DNA of 40,692 nt from Clostridia bacterium (lineage in GTDB: Bacteria; Bacillota; Clostridia; Christensenellales; Aristaeellaceae): positions 1 through 40,692 of the forward strand of contig JAFROK010000027.1 in assembly GCA_017429695.1 (NCBI GenBank), given 5' to 3'. Below the pieces are notes generated by a model that ran no database searches, had not been told where the DNA came from, and was given only the letters and a program-made list of their open reading frames with translations. The stretch's first letter is position 1, and each line of letters opens with the position of its first letter. The translations under genes and the position numbers were made by a program. Positions 7,128 through 13,829 of the stretch are shown here, in pieces.

Positions 7128-8663
7128 ATGAAACCGTACGCCTGGCAGCAGGAATGCCTTCATGCTTGGGAAGCCGTCCGCTTCCGGGGTATCGCCCATG
7201 TCGTCACCGGCGCCGGAAAAACCTTTCTCGCTTCAAACGCAATTGATCTGTATTTGTCCCGCTTTCCGGACGCCCGGATCAAAATCGTCGTCCCTACCAT
7301 TCCGCTGGCCCGTCAGTGGCAGCTGTCATTGCTCCATCATTTTGATGATCCCCTTCTCCGGCCCGGTTTCTTCGGCGGCGGTGTCCGTTCTTCGCCGGAT
7401 CAGCGCGTCATGATCTATATCATCAATTCCGCCCGCGATACGCTTTCCCAACATATCCGGCGGGATTTTTCCCTCGGATATCATGTGCTGCTGATCTGTG
7501 ATGAATGCCATCACTGCCAGAGCCCGCAGAACCGGCATATTTTCGATTTCACATCCTCCTCTTTTGCTTCCGGCAAACAGTATGCTTCCCTGGGGCTTTC
7601 CGCTACCCCCTTCGGAACTGCGGATGACGATATATTACGCCATGCCCTGGGCCCGGAAATCTATCGTTACGATGTCGCCTCCGCGTTGTCGGATGGCATT
7701 GTTTCTCCCTTCTCTGTTTGTGAGGTTGCCGTTTCATTTCTGCCGAAAGAGCGTATAGAATACGATCAGTTGAGCCGTGATTTGGTGCTCCTTCTGGAGA
7801 AATTGCTGAAAGCATATCCTGAACTGAAAAAGCTCCCACCGTCTGCCTTCCTGAAAGCCGTCACAAAAATCGCGTCTACCGCCGGCATGGATCCGGAGAA
7901 CATCGCCGTAGCCTTTCTCCTGAAAACCTGGAAAAGGAAAGAAATCAGCACCCTTGCCTTTTCCCGTATCCTCTGTGCCATATCACTCATTGAACGGCTG
8001 CCGGAAAATGAGCGAATCCTTATTTTTTGCGAACGGATTTCCCAGGCGGAACAGGCAGCCCTTGCGCTGCGAAAGAAATTCGGCAATATCTGTTCCCTGT
8101 ACCATTCAAAAATGACCCATGAAGCCCGCGTCCGCAACCTGTCCGCTTTCCGGAGTAATCAGGTCCGGATTCTGGTCAGTTGCCGCTGCCTGGACGAAGG
8201 GATTGACGTACCGGACGCAACCGTTGGAATTGTCCTCAGCAGCTCTGCCGTAACAAGGCAGCGAATCCAGCGGCTGGGACGGATTCTCCGGCGTTCGGAA
8301 GGAAAAGAATCTGCCACCCTGTATTATCTTTACATTCAGGAATCCGCGGATAATCCGTCATTCCTGCCGGGCCTGGAAGCAGAAAAAGCCATCCCGCTCC
8401 GTTTCCGAACTCCGGAGCAGGATTTTGAAAATGATTTGTATCTCTATGCCGCAAACTGCCTGATGCAGGAAAGCCGGCAGGCCGGCTATACTGATTCCCA
8501 GCTCCGGGAACTTCGTTCCTGCCTGCTGGAAGGCCTTGTCCGGCCGGATTACCTGCTGCCCGTTGATATCCAGACAAAGCAGGCAGCCCAGGCCGCATCC
8601 CGCCATGAACGCAATTACTGGCTGGCAATGAAAAAGCTGTCTGATTTCTTTTCAAAGTCATGA
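7128..8663 (+). CDS. XPB/RAD25-like superfamily 2 DNA helicase (candidate defence system)
   Basis: This compact 511-residue SF2 helicase has Walker A TGAGKT (27-32), the DEAH-box variant DECHH (125-129), motif III SATP (158-161) and motif VI QRIQRLGRILRR (378-389). It matches the ERCC3/XPB-like branch also found in BrxHI- and SngC-type defence helicases. There is no nuclease, methylase or other added domain, so nucleic-acid translocation is probably its only activity. It is the only large rightward gene in the window and is transcribed divergently from the ATPase operon. It converges on rfbC. The divergent pairing with two ATPases of the BREX group is what makes a shared function likely. A housekeeping repair role cannot be excluded. 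Confidence 0.88.
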   Translation: MKPYAWQQECLHAWEAVRFRGIAHVVTGAGKTFLASNAIDLYLSRFPDARIKIVVPTIPLARQWQLSLLHHFDDPLLRPGFFGGGVRSSPDQRVMIYIINSARDTLSQHIRRDFSLGYHVLLICDECHHCQSPQNRHIFDFTSSSFASGKQYASLGLSATPFGTADDDILRHALGPEIYRYDVASALSDGIVSPFSVCEVAVSFLPKERIEYDQLSRDLVLLLEKLLKAYPELKKLPPSAFLKAVTKIASTAGMDPENIAVAFLLKTWKRKEISTLAFSRILCAISLIERLPENERILIFCERISQAEQAALALRKKFGNICSLYHSKMTHEARVRNLSAFRSNQVRILVSCRCLDEGIDVPDATVGIVLSSSAVTRQRIQRLGRILRRSEGKESATLYYLYIQESADNPSFLPGLEAEKAIPLRFRTPEQDFENDLYLYAANCLMQESRQAGYTDSQLRELRSCLLEGLVRPDYLLPVDIQTKQAAQAASRHERNYWLAMKKLSDFFSKS

Positions 8664-8751
8664 TTCTGATTCCATTCATATACATATCACAATAAATATC
8701 AACAAAGCCACACGATGGCATTTTAGCACTTTAAATCGAAAAAGCAGAGCA

Positions 8752-8785
8752 GCCAAAAGAAAAAGGGGAAACCGTTTGGCTCCCC
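8752..8785 (-). terminator. Terminator after rfbC
   Basis: On the minus strand a GC-rich stem (GGGGAGCC with GGTTTCCCC, one bulged base, AAAC loop) is followed by TTTTTCTTTT. It lies directly downstream of the rfbC stop and closes the long polysaccharide transcript. It sits between the convergent rfbC and helicase genes; on the plus strand no T-tract follows it. Confidence 0.75.
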
Positions 8786-8792
8786 CTCCCTG

Positions 8793-9398
8793 TCAGAACT
8801 TGAACGTATCCTTGATCCCCAGCCACTTCTGGTCCTTATCGCTCAGCTTCAGCGCCGCGCCGTCCACCGTATACCCTTCCGCGGAAGCGCTTCCCGGATA
8901 CTTCCCTTCCAGCTTCGGCCATACAATCCCGATCTCCGGATCGTTCCATGCCATGCCGCCTTCGTCGTTCGGATGATAGAAATCGTCGCACTTGTAGCAG
9001 AACGCCGCCACGTCGCTCAGCACCAGGAACCCGTGGGCAAATCCCCTGGGAATCAGGAACTGGTGGTTGTTCTCTTCCGTCAGCAGTTCCCCGTGATACT
9101 TCCCGTATGTCGGCGATCCGGCCCGCAGGTCCACCGCCACGTCATATACTTCGCCCTTAATCACCCGCACGAGCTTCGTCTGCGGATACTGCTTCTGGAA
9201 ATGCAGTCCCCGCAGCACGCCCTTCGTGCTCAGGCTCTGGTTGTCCTGCACAAAGTCAATATCCAGTCCGGCTTCTGCCATATCCCGCTTGCTCCATGTC
9301 TCCATGAAGTATCCCCGGTTATCCCCGTGCACCGCCGGCTTAATCAGGCAAAGTCCCTCAATCCCGTCCAGGTTTTTTTCCACCGTAATCTGTCCCAT
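8793..9398 (-). CDS. rfbC: dTDP-4-dehydrorhamnose 3,5-epimerase
   Basis: RfbC epimerises dTDP-4-keto-6-deoxyglucose at C3 and C5 in dTDP-L-rhamnose synthesis. With the start at 9398 the protein has 201 residues. That ATG is followed by MGQITVEKNL and preceded by GGAAGGGG; an open frame up to 9479 would translate a low-complexity repeat and is rejected. The cupin motifs are clear: DNRGYFMETW, RGLHFQ with the catalytic histidine, IKGEVYDVAVDLR, IPRGFAHGF and the CYKCDDFY tyrosine region. It is the last gene of the leftward polysaccharide locus, and rfbD is at 15532. rfbA and rfbB are absent from the window and must be elsewhere if rhamnose is made. Confidence 0.95.
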   Translation of the reverse strand: MGQITVEKNLDGIEGLCLIKPAVHGDNRGYFMETWSKRDMAEAGLDIDFVQDNQSLSTKGVLRGLHFQKQYPQTKLVRVIKGEVYDVAVDLRAGSPTYGKYHGELLTEENNHQFLIPRGFAHGFLVLSDVAAFCYKCDDFYHPNDEGGMAWNDPEIGIVWPKLEGKYPGSASAEGYTVDGAALKLSDKDQKWLGIKDTFKF

Positions 9399-9424
9399 AT
9401 TAATGATCCCCTTCCATCCAAATT

Positions 9425-9467
9425 TCGAGTGTTTTAGTGTTCGAGTGTTCGAGTGTTTTAGTGTTCG
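9425..9467. repeat. Short-period repeat (GAGTGTT unit)
   Basis: The stretch consists of alternating GAGTGTT and TTAGTGTTC units in the gap between vanZ and rfbC. It is one of several unrelated-looking short-period repeats in the gaps of this locus. Confidence 0.75.
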
Positions 9468-9474
9468 CCTATCT

Positions 9475-9502
9475 GTCATTCTGAGCGCAGCGAAGAATCT
9501 CC
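9475..9502. repeat. Dispersed repeat, TCATTCTGAGCG type
   Basis: The core TCATTCTGAGCGCAGCGAAG is followed by AATCTCC. Near-identical copies occur at 25721 and 35651. On the minus strand the copy encodes the last residues and the stop codon of the VanZ-like protein (GDSSLRSE, then TGA). Confidence 0.8.
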
Positions 9503-10018
9503 TCTCCGTTTCGTCACATGTTTCTTAATCAGCTTCAGCACCAGTATGGTCACCAATACTCCCGCCGCAACCCCTGCGGCGTCAATCAGCACATCTTCAA
9601 TGCTCCCGCTCCGGCTCGGCACCATCGACTGATGCCATTCGTCCGAAGCCGCATACAGCGTTCCGCCGATAAAGCTCCACAGCCACAGCAGCTTTCTCTC
9701 TCCCAGCCAGCTCTCCAGGCATATCAGCAGCGATCCGCCCAGTGCCATAAAGATCACCACATGGGCCATCTTTCGCACCAGCCGCTGCACAAACAGCCAG
9801 AACGGTTCCCCTTCTTCCGCATACTGTTCCTTCACCCCGTCAAAAACAGAGCTCTCAAAAACCCCCGTCTCCAGGGCCGCGTCCCCGATGGGAAAACTCA
9901 GCCCCTCCGACTGCTCCTGTCCCTGACCGGAAAAAATGAACAAAGCCACCATAATTCCCAAAACCAAAACCGTACTGACAACCCGTATCCAAGGCTTCTG
10001 CAGTAAACCTTTACTCAT
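9476..10018 (-). CDS. VanZ-like membrane protein
   Basis: The 180-residue membrane protein has an N-terminal transmembrane segment (residues 10-30), three further hydrophobic segments and the VanZ signature DEWHQSMVPSRSGSIEDVLID. VanZ itself confers low-level teicoplanin resistance; most chromosomal VanZ-like proteins have no proven role but often lie in cell-wall or polysaccharide loci. The start overlaps the flippase stop by 4 bp, so the two are translationally coupled. The last eight codons and the stop come from a dispersed intergenic repeat, suggesting the repeat inserted into, and re-set, the end of the gene. The family call is firm and the function unknown. Confidence 0.9.
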   Translation of the reverse strand: MSKGLLQKPWIRVVSTVLVLGIMVALFIFSGQGQEQSEGLSFPIGDAALETGVFESSVFDGVKEQYAEEGEPFWLFVQRLVRKMAHVVIFMALGGSLLICLESWLGERKLLWLWSFIGGTLYAASDEWHQSMVPSRSGSIEDVLIDAAGVAAGVLVTILVLKLIKKHVTKRRGDSSLRSE

Positions 10019-11514
10019 ATCGACCTGCCCCCTGCCACCTTGCTAAGGTACCGGTCCAGAACCTCTCCGGCTTCTTCATTCCCCAGCGCCGTCGTCACGC
10101 CGGTATACAGCGGAATCGCCGCGCAGAACGACATCCCTGCCGTAATCAGCCCGCCGGCATCCAGCTGCCGCACCAGCAGGCACATCCCGGCCACGCATCC
10201 GCACCCGGCCAGCAGCGACAACGTATACTTCACATGCGCCTTTCCCAGGAATACCTTCCGGATATTCATCATCTTCCGGGCCTTAATGCATCCCAGGACG
10301 CATGCCAGTCCTTCCGCAATCACCGTTGTGATCGCCGCCGCCATGAATCCCATCCTGGGAATCAGCAAGAAGTTCAGCCCGACGTTTACCACCGCCGCGA
10401 TCACCGTAATCCGCAGCACGGCCTTCTCCTGCTTCGCAGGAATCAGCACGCACGCCGTCACAAACCATCCGACAATGCTTAGCATCAGCGCGGCACACAG
10501 CCACTTTACCGCCCCGGTCGCCGCCAGGTATTCCGCGTTGGAGATCACCTCAATCAGCGAATCTCCCAGGAAAAACAGCCCTGTCGCCACCGGTGCCAGC
10601 AGCGTCATCAGCATCCGCAATATCCGCCCGGCCACCTCACCGAAGTGCTCCCGGTCTTCCTGCCACATTGCGGCCAGCCGCGGTGTGGCCACGGTAATCA
10701 CCGCTGCCAGCAGCGTCTTGAACAGCGAATATATCTTCACCGCCACCGAATACAGCCCGACCTCGCTGTCCGCCCGCAGAAAGCCCAGTATCAGCATATC
10801 CGCGTTCACATACAGGCTCGTCGTCACCGTATTGGCAAACAGGATCATCACAGGCTTTATATGCTGCATCGCCTGTCTGGGATCCACCAGCCTGACCCTG
10901 CAGTACTTACGCCTTGCCGGAATATTCCGCAGCTGCGCCCCGCAGGTAGCAAGCACCGTAATCCATGCGTAAGCATATAAATCATCCGCCGTCTGCACCA
11001 GCAAAAAGAACAGCAGCAGCGACAGCGCATATACCGCAATCGTTCTCAGCGTAATAAACAGGAAATCTTCATATACCGCATGGATCCAGTCGCACCCGAC
11101 GGTCATCAGGGCAATGTTCACACTAAGAATCAGCAGCAGTTCCTTGCATTCATGAAACTTCGGTGCAACGAATATACAGATCCCCAGCAGGATATATGCA
11201 ACCACAGTAGATATCACATTAATCGTGAACATCTCCGAAGCAAATTGACTCATCTGCTCATAGTTGTTCCGCCGGGCCACCCCTTCCCGCAGTGCATATG
11301 TCCCGATGCCCAGCGCCGCGAACATGATAAAATATCCTGCCGCAGCATTGGCAAACTGATACAGTCCCACCGTATCCACGGAAAAGATATTCGCAATCCG
11401 CCAGAAGGTCACCACCGGAAAGAGCATGGTCAATACGGTCCGCAGAATATTCAGCCCCGCGTTAACCCCCAATGCCCGTCCTCCAACCTGTATCTGACGT
11501 TTTTCCATGTCCAT
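10015..11514 (-). CDS. Wzx-like polysaccharide flippase (first of two)
   Basis: The 499-residue protein has 12-14 predicted membrane helices and the polysaccharide_synt / MATE-fold pattern (GLYQFANAAAGYFIMFAALGIG early; GMCLLVRQ near the end). Wzx flippases translocate undecaprenyl-diphosphate-linked oligosaccharide repeat units to the outer face of the membrane. A second flippase is encoded at 24082, so this one may serve another repeat unit. Start alternatives are the first ATG or the ATG two codons later. It is followed by the coupled VanZ gene. A palindromic element occupies the gap upstream of it. Confidence 0.9.
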   Translation of the reverse strand: MDMEKRQIQVGGRALGVNAGLNILRTVLTMLFPVVTFWRIANIFSVDTVGLYQFANAAAGYFIMFAALGIGTYALREGVARRNNYEQMSQFASEMFTINVISTVVAYILLGICIFVAPKFHECKELLLILSVNIALMTVGCDWIHAVYEDFLFITLRTIAVYALSLLLFFLLVQTADDLYAYAWITVLATCGAQLRNIPARRKYCRVRLVDPRQAMQHIKPVMILFANTVTTSLYVNADMLILGFLRADSEVGLYSVAVKIYSLFKTLLAAVITVATPRLAAMWQEDREHFGEVAGRILRMLMTLLAPVATGLFFLGDSLIEVISNAEYLAATGAVKWLCAALMLSIVGWFVTACVLIPAKQEKAVLRITVIAAVVNVGLNFLLIPRMGFMAAAITTVIAEGLACVLGCIKARKMMNIRKVFLGKAHVKYTLSLLAGCGCVAGMCLLVRQLDAGGLITAGMSFCAAIPLYTGVTTALGNEEAGEVLDRYLSKVAGGRSI

Positions 11515-11571
11515 CCTCGTCTTTCAAAGAAACTAACAACCAACTTGTTCAACCCGGACCGGGACTTCTGG

Positions 11572-11632
11572 AACGCGGGGACGGTTTTTCCGTTCCGTGT
11601 TCGGCCGGAACTGAAGAACTGTCCCCTGCGTT
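11572..11632. repeat. Palindromic element A
   Basis: The outer arms AACGCGGGGAC-GGTT and AACTGTCCCCTGCGTT pair with one bulge, around an inner stem GTTCCG/CGGAAC. It is closely similar to element B at 34418, including the GTGTTCGGCCGGAAC centre. It lies between the GT2 gene and the flippase gene. There is no T-tract, so it is a repeat rather than a standard terminator. Confidence 0.75.
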
Positions 11633-11650
11633 ACTAGCGCAACCCTTCAG

Positions 11651-12694
11651 TTACCGCTCTCGGCCGCGAAGTATCCTTATCTTCCGCCGGGTTTTCTCAT
11701 ACTCTCTCAGCAGCTCATACTGCCCCGCATTCAGAAACCGCAGCGTCATCCGGTACTTCCCCGGCACTTCCGAAAAACCTTTCCCGGCTTCCTGCTGCAG
11801 GTATTCCCTCAGCGGTGCCATCCACGCGGCAAACTCTTCCCCGCGCGCATCCTGCCGCACGGCCATCTCCACCACGTCCGTCACATTCTTCAGCCGGAAT
11901 GCCCGGATCGCTCCTTCGCATTCCTCCGCCAGCCCGTACTGCCTGAAAACATCCTCATACGCCCGGATCACCTGCTTCCGCCGCTTCCAGATCTCCTCCG
12001 GATCCGCCTTCTGCAGGTTCTTCTCCGTCAGCGATCCGCTCCGTCCGATCCGGTACCGGTACAGCGTGTCCGAAAGCACCGTCACAAAATCCACATGCGA
12101 AAGATACGCCAGGTTAAACAGAAAATCCTCCGCGTAAGTCGTCTTTTCTTCAAACCGGATCCCATGCTGCCGAAGCACATCCGTCTCAAACAGCTTGCAG
12201 TACACCCCGCCGCACAGTGGATTGCTCTGCCATTTTCCCAATATATTCCGGATATAATCCTGAACGCTCATCCGCCCGGTTGCCGTTTCCTCCCGGAAAG
12301 CCCCGGTTTCCTTCCCATCTGCGTCCGTCACCAGGATCCCGCATATCGGCAGCACGCTTCCCGATCCTTCGTCCCCTCTGTTCCGGAGCAGCGTCTCCGC
12401 CAGTGCAGGCTCGCACACATCGTCGCTGTCCACGAACATCAGGTACTTGCCATTGGCATGATCAATCCCGTAGTTCCGCGCCGCCCCAACGCTCATCGGC
12501 TCCGGACGAAGGAAGCGCACCCGACTGTCCCGCTCCGTGTATTCCCGGCAGATCTCCGGGCTCTCATCCGAGCTCCCGTCATCCACCAGGATCACATCCA
12601 GTGCGGAATAGCTCTGCCCAAGCACGCTGTCCACGCACTCCCGCAGATAAGCCGCGCTGTTAAACACCGGAATCACTACACTGATTGTTTCCAC
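11651..12694 (-). CDS. Family 2 glycosyltransferase
   Basis: The 347-residue GT-A protein opens with ISVVIPVFNSAAYLRECVDSV and has VDDGSSD and the metal-binding FVDSDD. These mark a GT2 inverting transferase that adds a sugar from a nucleotide donor to the lipid-linked unit on the cytoplasmic side. Translation starts at a GTG (12694), six bases after AGAGG. The C-terminal 100 residues are helical and arginine-rich, as in many capsule GT2 proteins that bind the membrane surface. The donor and acceptor cannot be read from the sequence. Confidence 0.9.
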   Translation of the reverse strand: METISVVIPVFNSAAYLRECVDSVLGQSYSALDVILVDDGSSDESPEICREYTERDSRVRFLRPEPMSVGAARNYGIDHANGKYLMFVDSDDVCEPALAETLLRNRGDEGSGSVLPICGILVTDADGKETGAFREETATGRMSVQDYIRNILGKWQSNPLCGGVYCKLFETDVLRQHGIRFEEKTTYAEDFLFNLAYLSHVDFVTVLSDTLYRYRIGRSGSLTEKNLQKADPEEIWKRRKQVIRAYEDVFRQYGLAEECEGAIRAFRLKNVTDVVEMAVRQDARGEEFAAWMAPLREYLQQEAGKGFSEVPGKYRMTLRFLNAGQYELLREYEKTRRKIRILRGRER

Positions 12695-12723
12695 AGATTA
12701 CCTCTTTGCAAACTTTCATCCGT

Positions 12724-12756
12724 TTTGAGTGACACTTTTTTTGAGTGAAACTTTTT
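12724..12756. repeat. Short direct repeat (TTTGAGTGAMACTTTTT)
   Basis: Two consecutive copies of a 16-17 base unit, TTTGAGTGACACTTTTT and TTGAGTGAAACTTTTT, lie between the small ORF at 12767 and the GT2 gene. Confidence 0.7.
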
Positions 12757-12766
12757 CTGCCCATCT

Positions 12767-13018
12767 TCAATTCCAGAAATCATCTTCATCATCAGCATTT
12801 TCGATGAAGTCAATGATGAAATCGATGTCCTTGTTACTCTTCTTGTATGCATTCCACAATCTTTCTTTGATTGCGTCCTCTTGTCTTTCCGGATAGCGTT
12901 GGATAAGAAGCCCGTTCAATTCTTCAAGCATTGCTTCATATTCGACATGGACTTTGCTTACTTTCTTCTCCAATGCTTCGATTTTCGTATCAAGCGCTTG
13001 TTGTTCTTTTTCTGTCAT
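12767..13018 (-). CDS. Small acidic coiled-coil protein, unknown function
   Basis: The 83-residue protein starts at an ATG about nine bases after AGAAAGAG. Residues 5-45 form a heptad-patterned coiled coil (IEALEKKVSKVHVEYEAMLE). The tail is strongly acidic (ENADDEDDFWN). No family was recognised. It lies in an AT-rich island that interrupts the polysaccharide genes, together with palindromes and a UPF0175 gene. It could be an orphan accessory gene brought in with that island. Codon use and the ribosome site support a real gene. Confidence 0.55.
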   Translation of the reverse strand: MTEKEQQALDTKIEALEKKVSKVHVEYEAMLEELNGLLIQRYPERQEDAIKERLWNAYKKSNKDIDFIIDFIENADDEDDFWN

Positions 13019-13118
13019 ATCGTATACTCTTTCTGCAATTCCTCGGCGCTCTGATTTTATACAGTTGCCATGTCCATTTCTCCGTTTTAAATCCGTTCAT
13101 TCCTCTTGTTTTCATTGC

Positions 13119-13159
13119 TAACGCAGATTTAACGCAGACTGTGCGTTAAATCTGCGTTA
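13119..13159. repeat. Perfect 18-bp palindrome of AACGCAG motif
   Basis: TAACGCAGATTTAACGCA (13119-13136) and its exact reverse complement (13142-13159) are separated by the 5-base loop GACTG. Each arm contains two copies of TAACGCA. No T-tract follows on either strand, so an operator, a binding site or a transposon-derived palindrome is more likely than a terminator. Confidence 0.9.
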
Positions 13160-13225
13160 ACCTTTTACCTGTGTAGATCTCTTTGTTTCCTCGGTTTTCC
13201 GATATTTATCCAGTGCCCCTTACCA

Positions 13226-13281
13226 TTCTAACGCAGATTCTATCGCAGTTCTGTTAACTTTAACGCAGATTTGCGTTAGAA
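13226..13281. repeat. Second AACGCAG motif cluster
   Basis: TTCTAACGCA (13226-13235) is repeated inverted as TGCGTTAGAA (13272-13281). Nested inside is TAACGCA-GATT-TGCGTTA (13261-13278). TCGCAG and TTGCGTT variants lie between and beside them. The motif is the same as in the 13119 palindrome. Confidence 0.8.
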
Positions 13282-13571
13282 TTGCGTTGGATTAAAGCTA
13301 AAGGGCAAAGTTCCGGATATGTCAGGCAGAAAGATATTGATCATGCCTGCATGCCCTTCAAATGCAATCCAGCTTATTCCCGTGCTCACAAGCATCGTAA
13401 TCCCATAAAAGACAGATGCATTTTTATTACTTGTGTTTTTCACCATTTCGGCTAAAATGCGATTGAATCGTGTTTTGGCCGAAGTAATGATCATGGCATA
13501 TTGCAAATACGATTACTCTCCAACCGCCCTATTCCAGCCAAAGCGATCAGCGGCGTAGTATAACAGCCACT

Positions 13572-13829
13572 TTACGCATTGTTGAGCTCCTCCATGAATT
13601 CCTGATCGTCATCATAATGGAAAATGGATATATTGTTCTCGTTTAGATATCGAATAAACAGTTCCTTGCTCATCCCTGCTATCTCTGCACAGTACCCAAG
13701 AGAAACACCGTTCTGAACATAATAACAGAGTGCAACGGCTTTCCTTGCAAAAGAATTGGCTTCTTCTTTATTCATTCTGGTATCGTACAAAACTTCATTT
13801 GGAATATCAAATACTATCTGGCACATCAT
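13572..13829 (-). CDS. UPF0175 family putative antitoxin
   Basis: The 85-residue protein contains the UPF0175 core: EEANSFARKAVALCYYVQNGVSLGYCAEIAGMSKELFIRYL, kept here as two overlapping helical parts, with the AEIAGMSKEEF-like recognition helix. UPF0175 proteins are small helix-turn-helix antitoxins, usually beside a PIN-like (DUF3368) toxin. No such toxin is visible on either side, so it is an orphan or has a different partner. The start overlaps the end of the O-antigen ligase gene by 23 bp. It may be expressed by read-through from that gene, and it could bind the palindromes just downstream; that binding is speculation. Confidence 0.8.
   Translation of the reverse strand: MMCQIVFDIPNEVLYDTRMNKEEANSFARKAVALCYYVQNGVSLGYCAEIAGMSKELFIRYLNENNISIFHYDDDQEFMEELNNA

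Larger units (their letters stand above)
13019..13571. other. AT-rich non-coding island with palindromes
   Basis: No well-supported gene lies in these 553 bases. A weak leftward frame (13276-13506, 76 codons from a TTG, or 72 from an ATG at 13494) has a hydrophobic middle, but its end runs into the AACGCAG repeats and it lacks a convincing ribosome site. The stretch carries a perfect 18-bp hairpin (13119-13159) and a second cluster of the same motif (13226-13281). It is visibly more AT-rich than the flanking polysaccharide genes. Confidence 0.6.

Noticed and set aside
3670-8663. Complete BREX type 1 or 2 locus
   Set aside because: No PglZ, PglX, BrxC, BrxL or PglW gene is present, so only the ATPase and helicase parts resemble BREX.
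3670-8663. Canonical Shango system
   Set aside because: ATPase and helicase are present, but no TerB signature was seen in the third protein and there are two ATPases.
9399-9479. Longer rfbC start at 9479
   Set aside because: The added residues translate the short-period repeat, and the ATG at 9398 has a good ribosome site.
13276-13506. A 76-codon leftward frame in the AT-rich island, starting at TTG
   Set aside because: No convincing ribosome site, no family, and its end overlaps the AACGCAG repeats. It is described under the island instead of listed as a gene.
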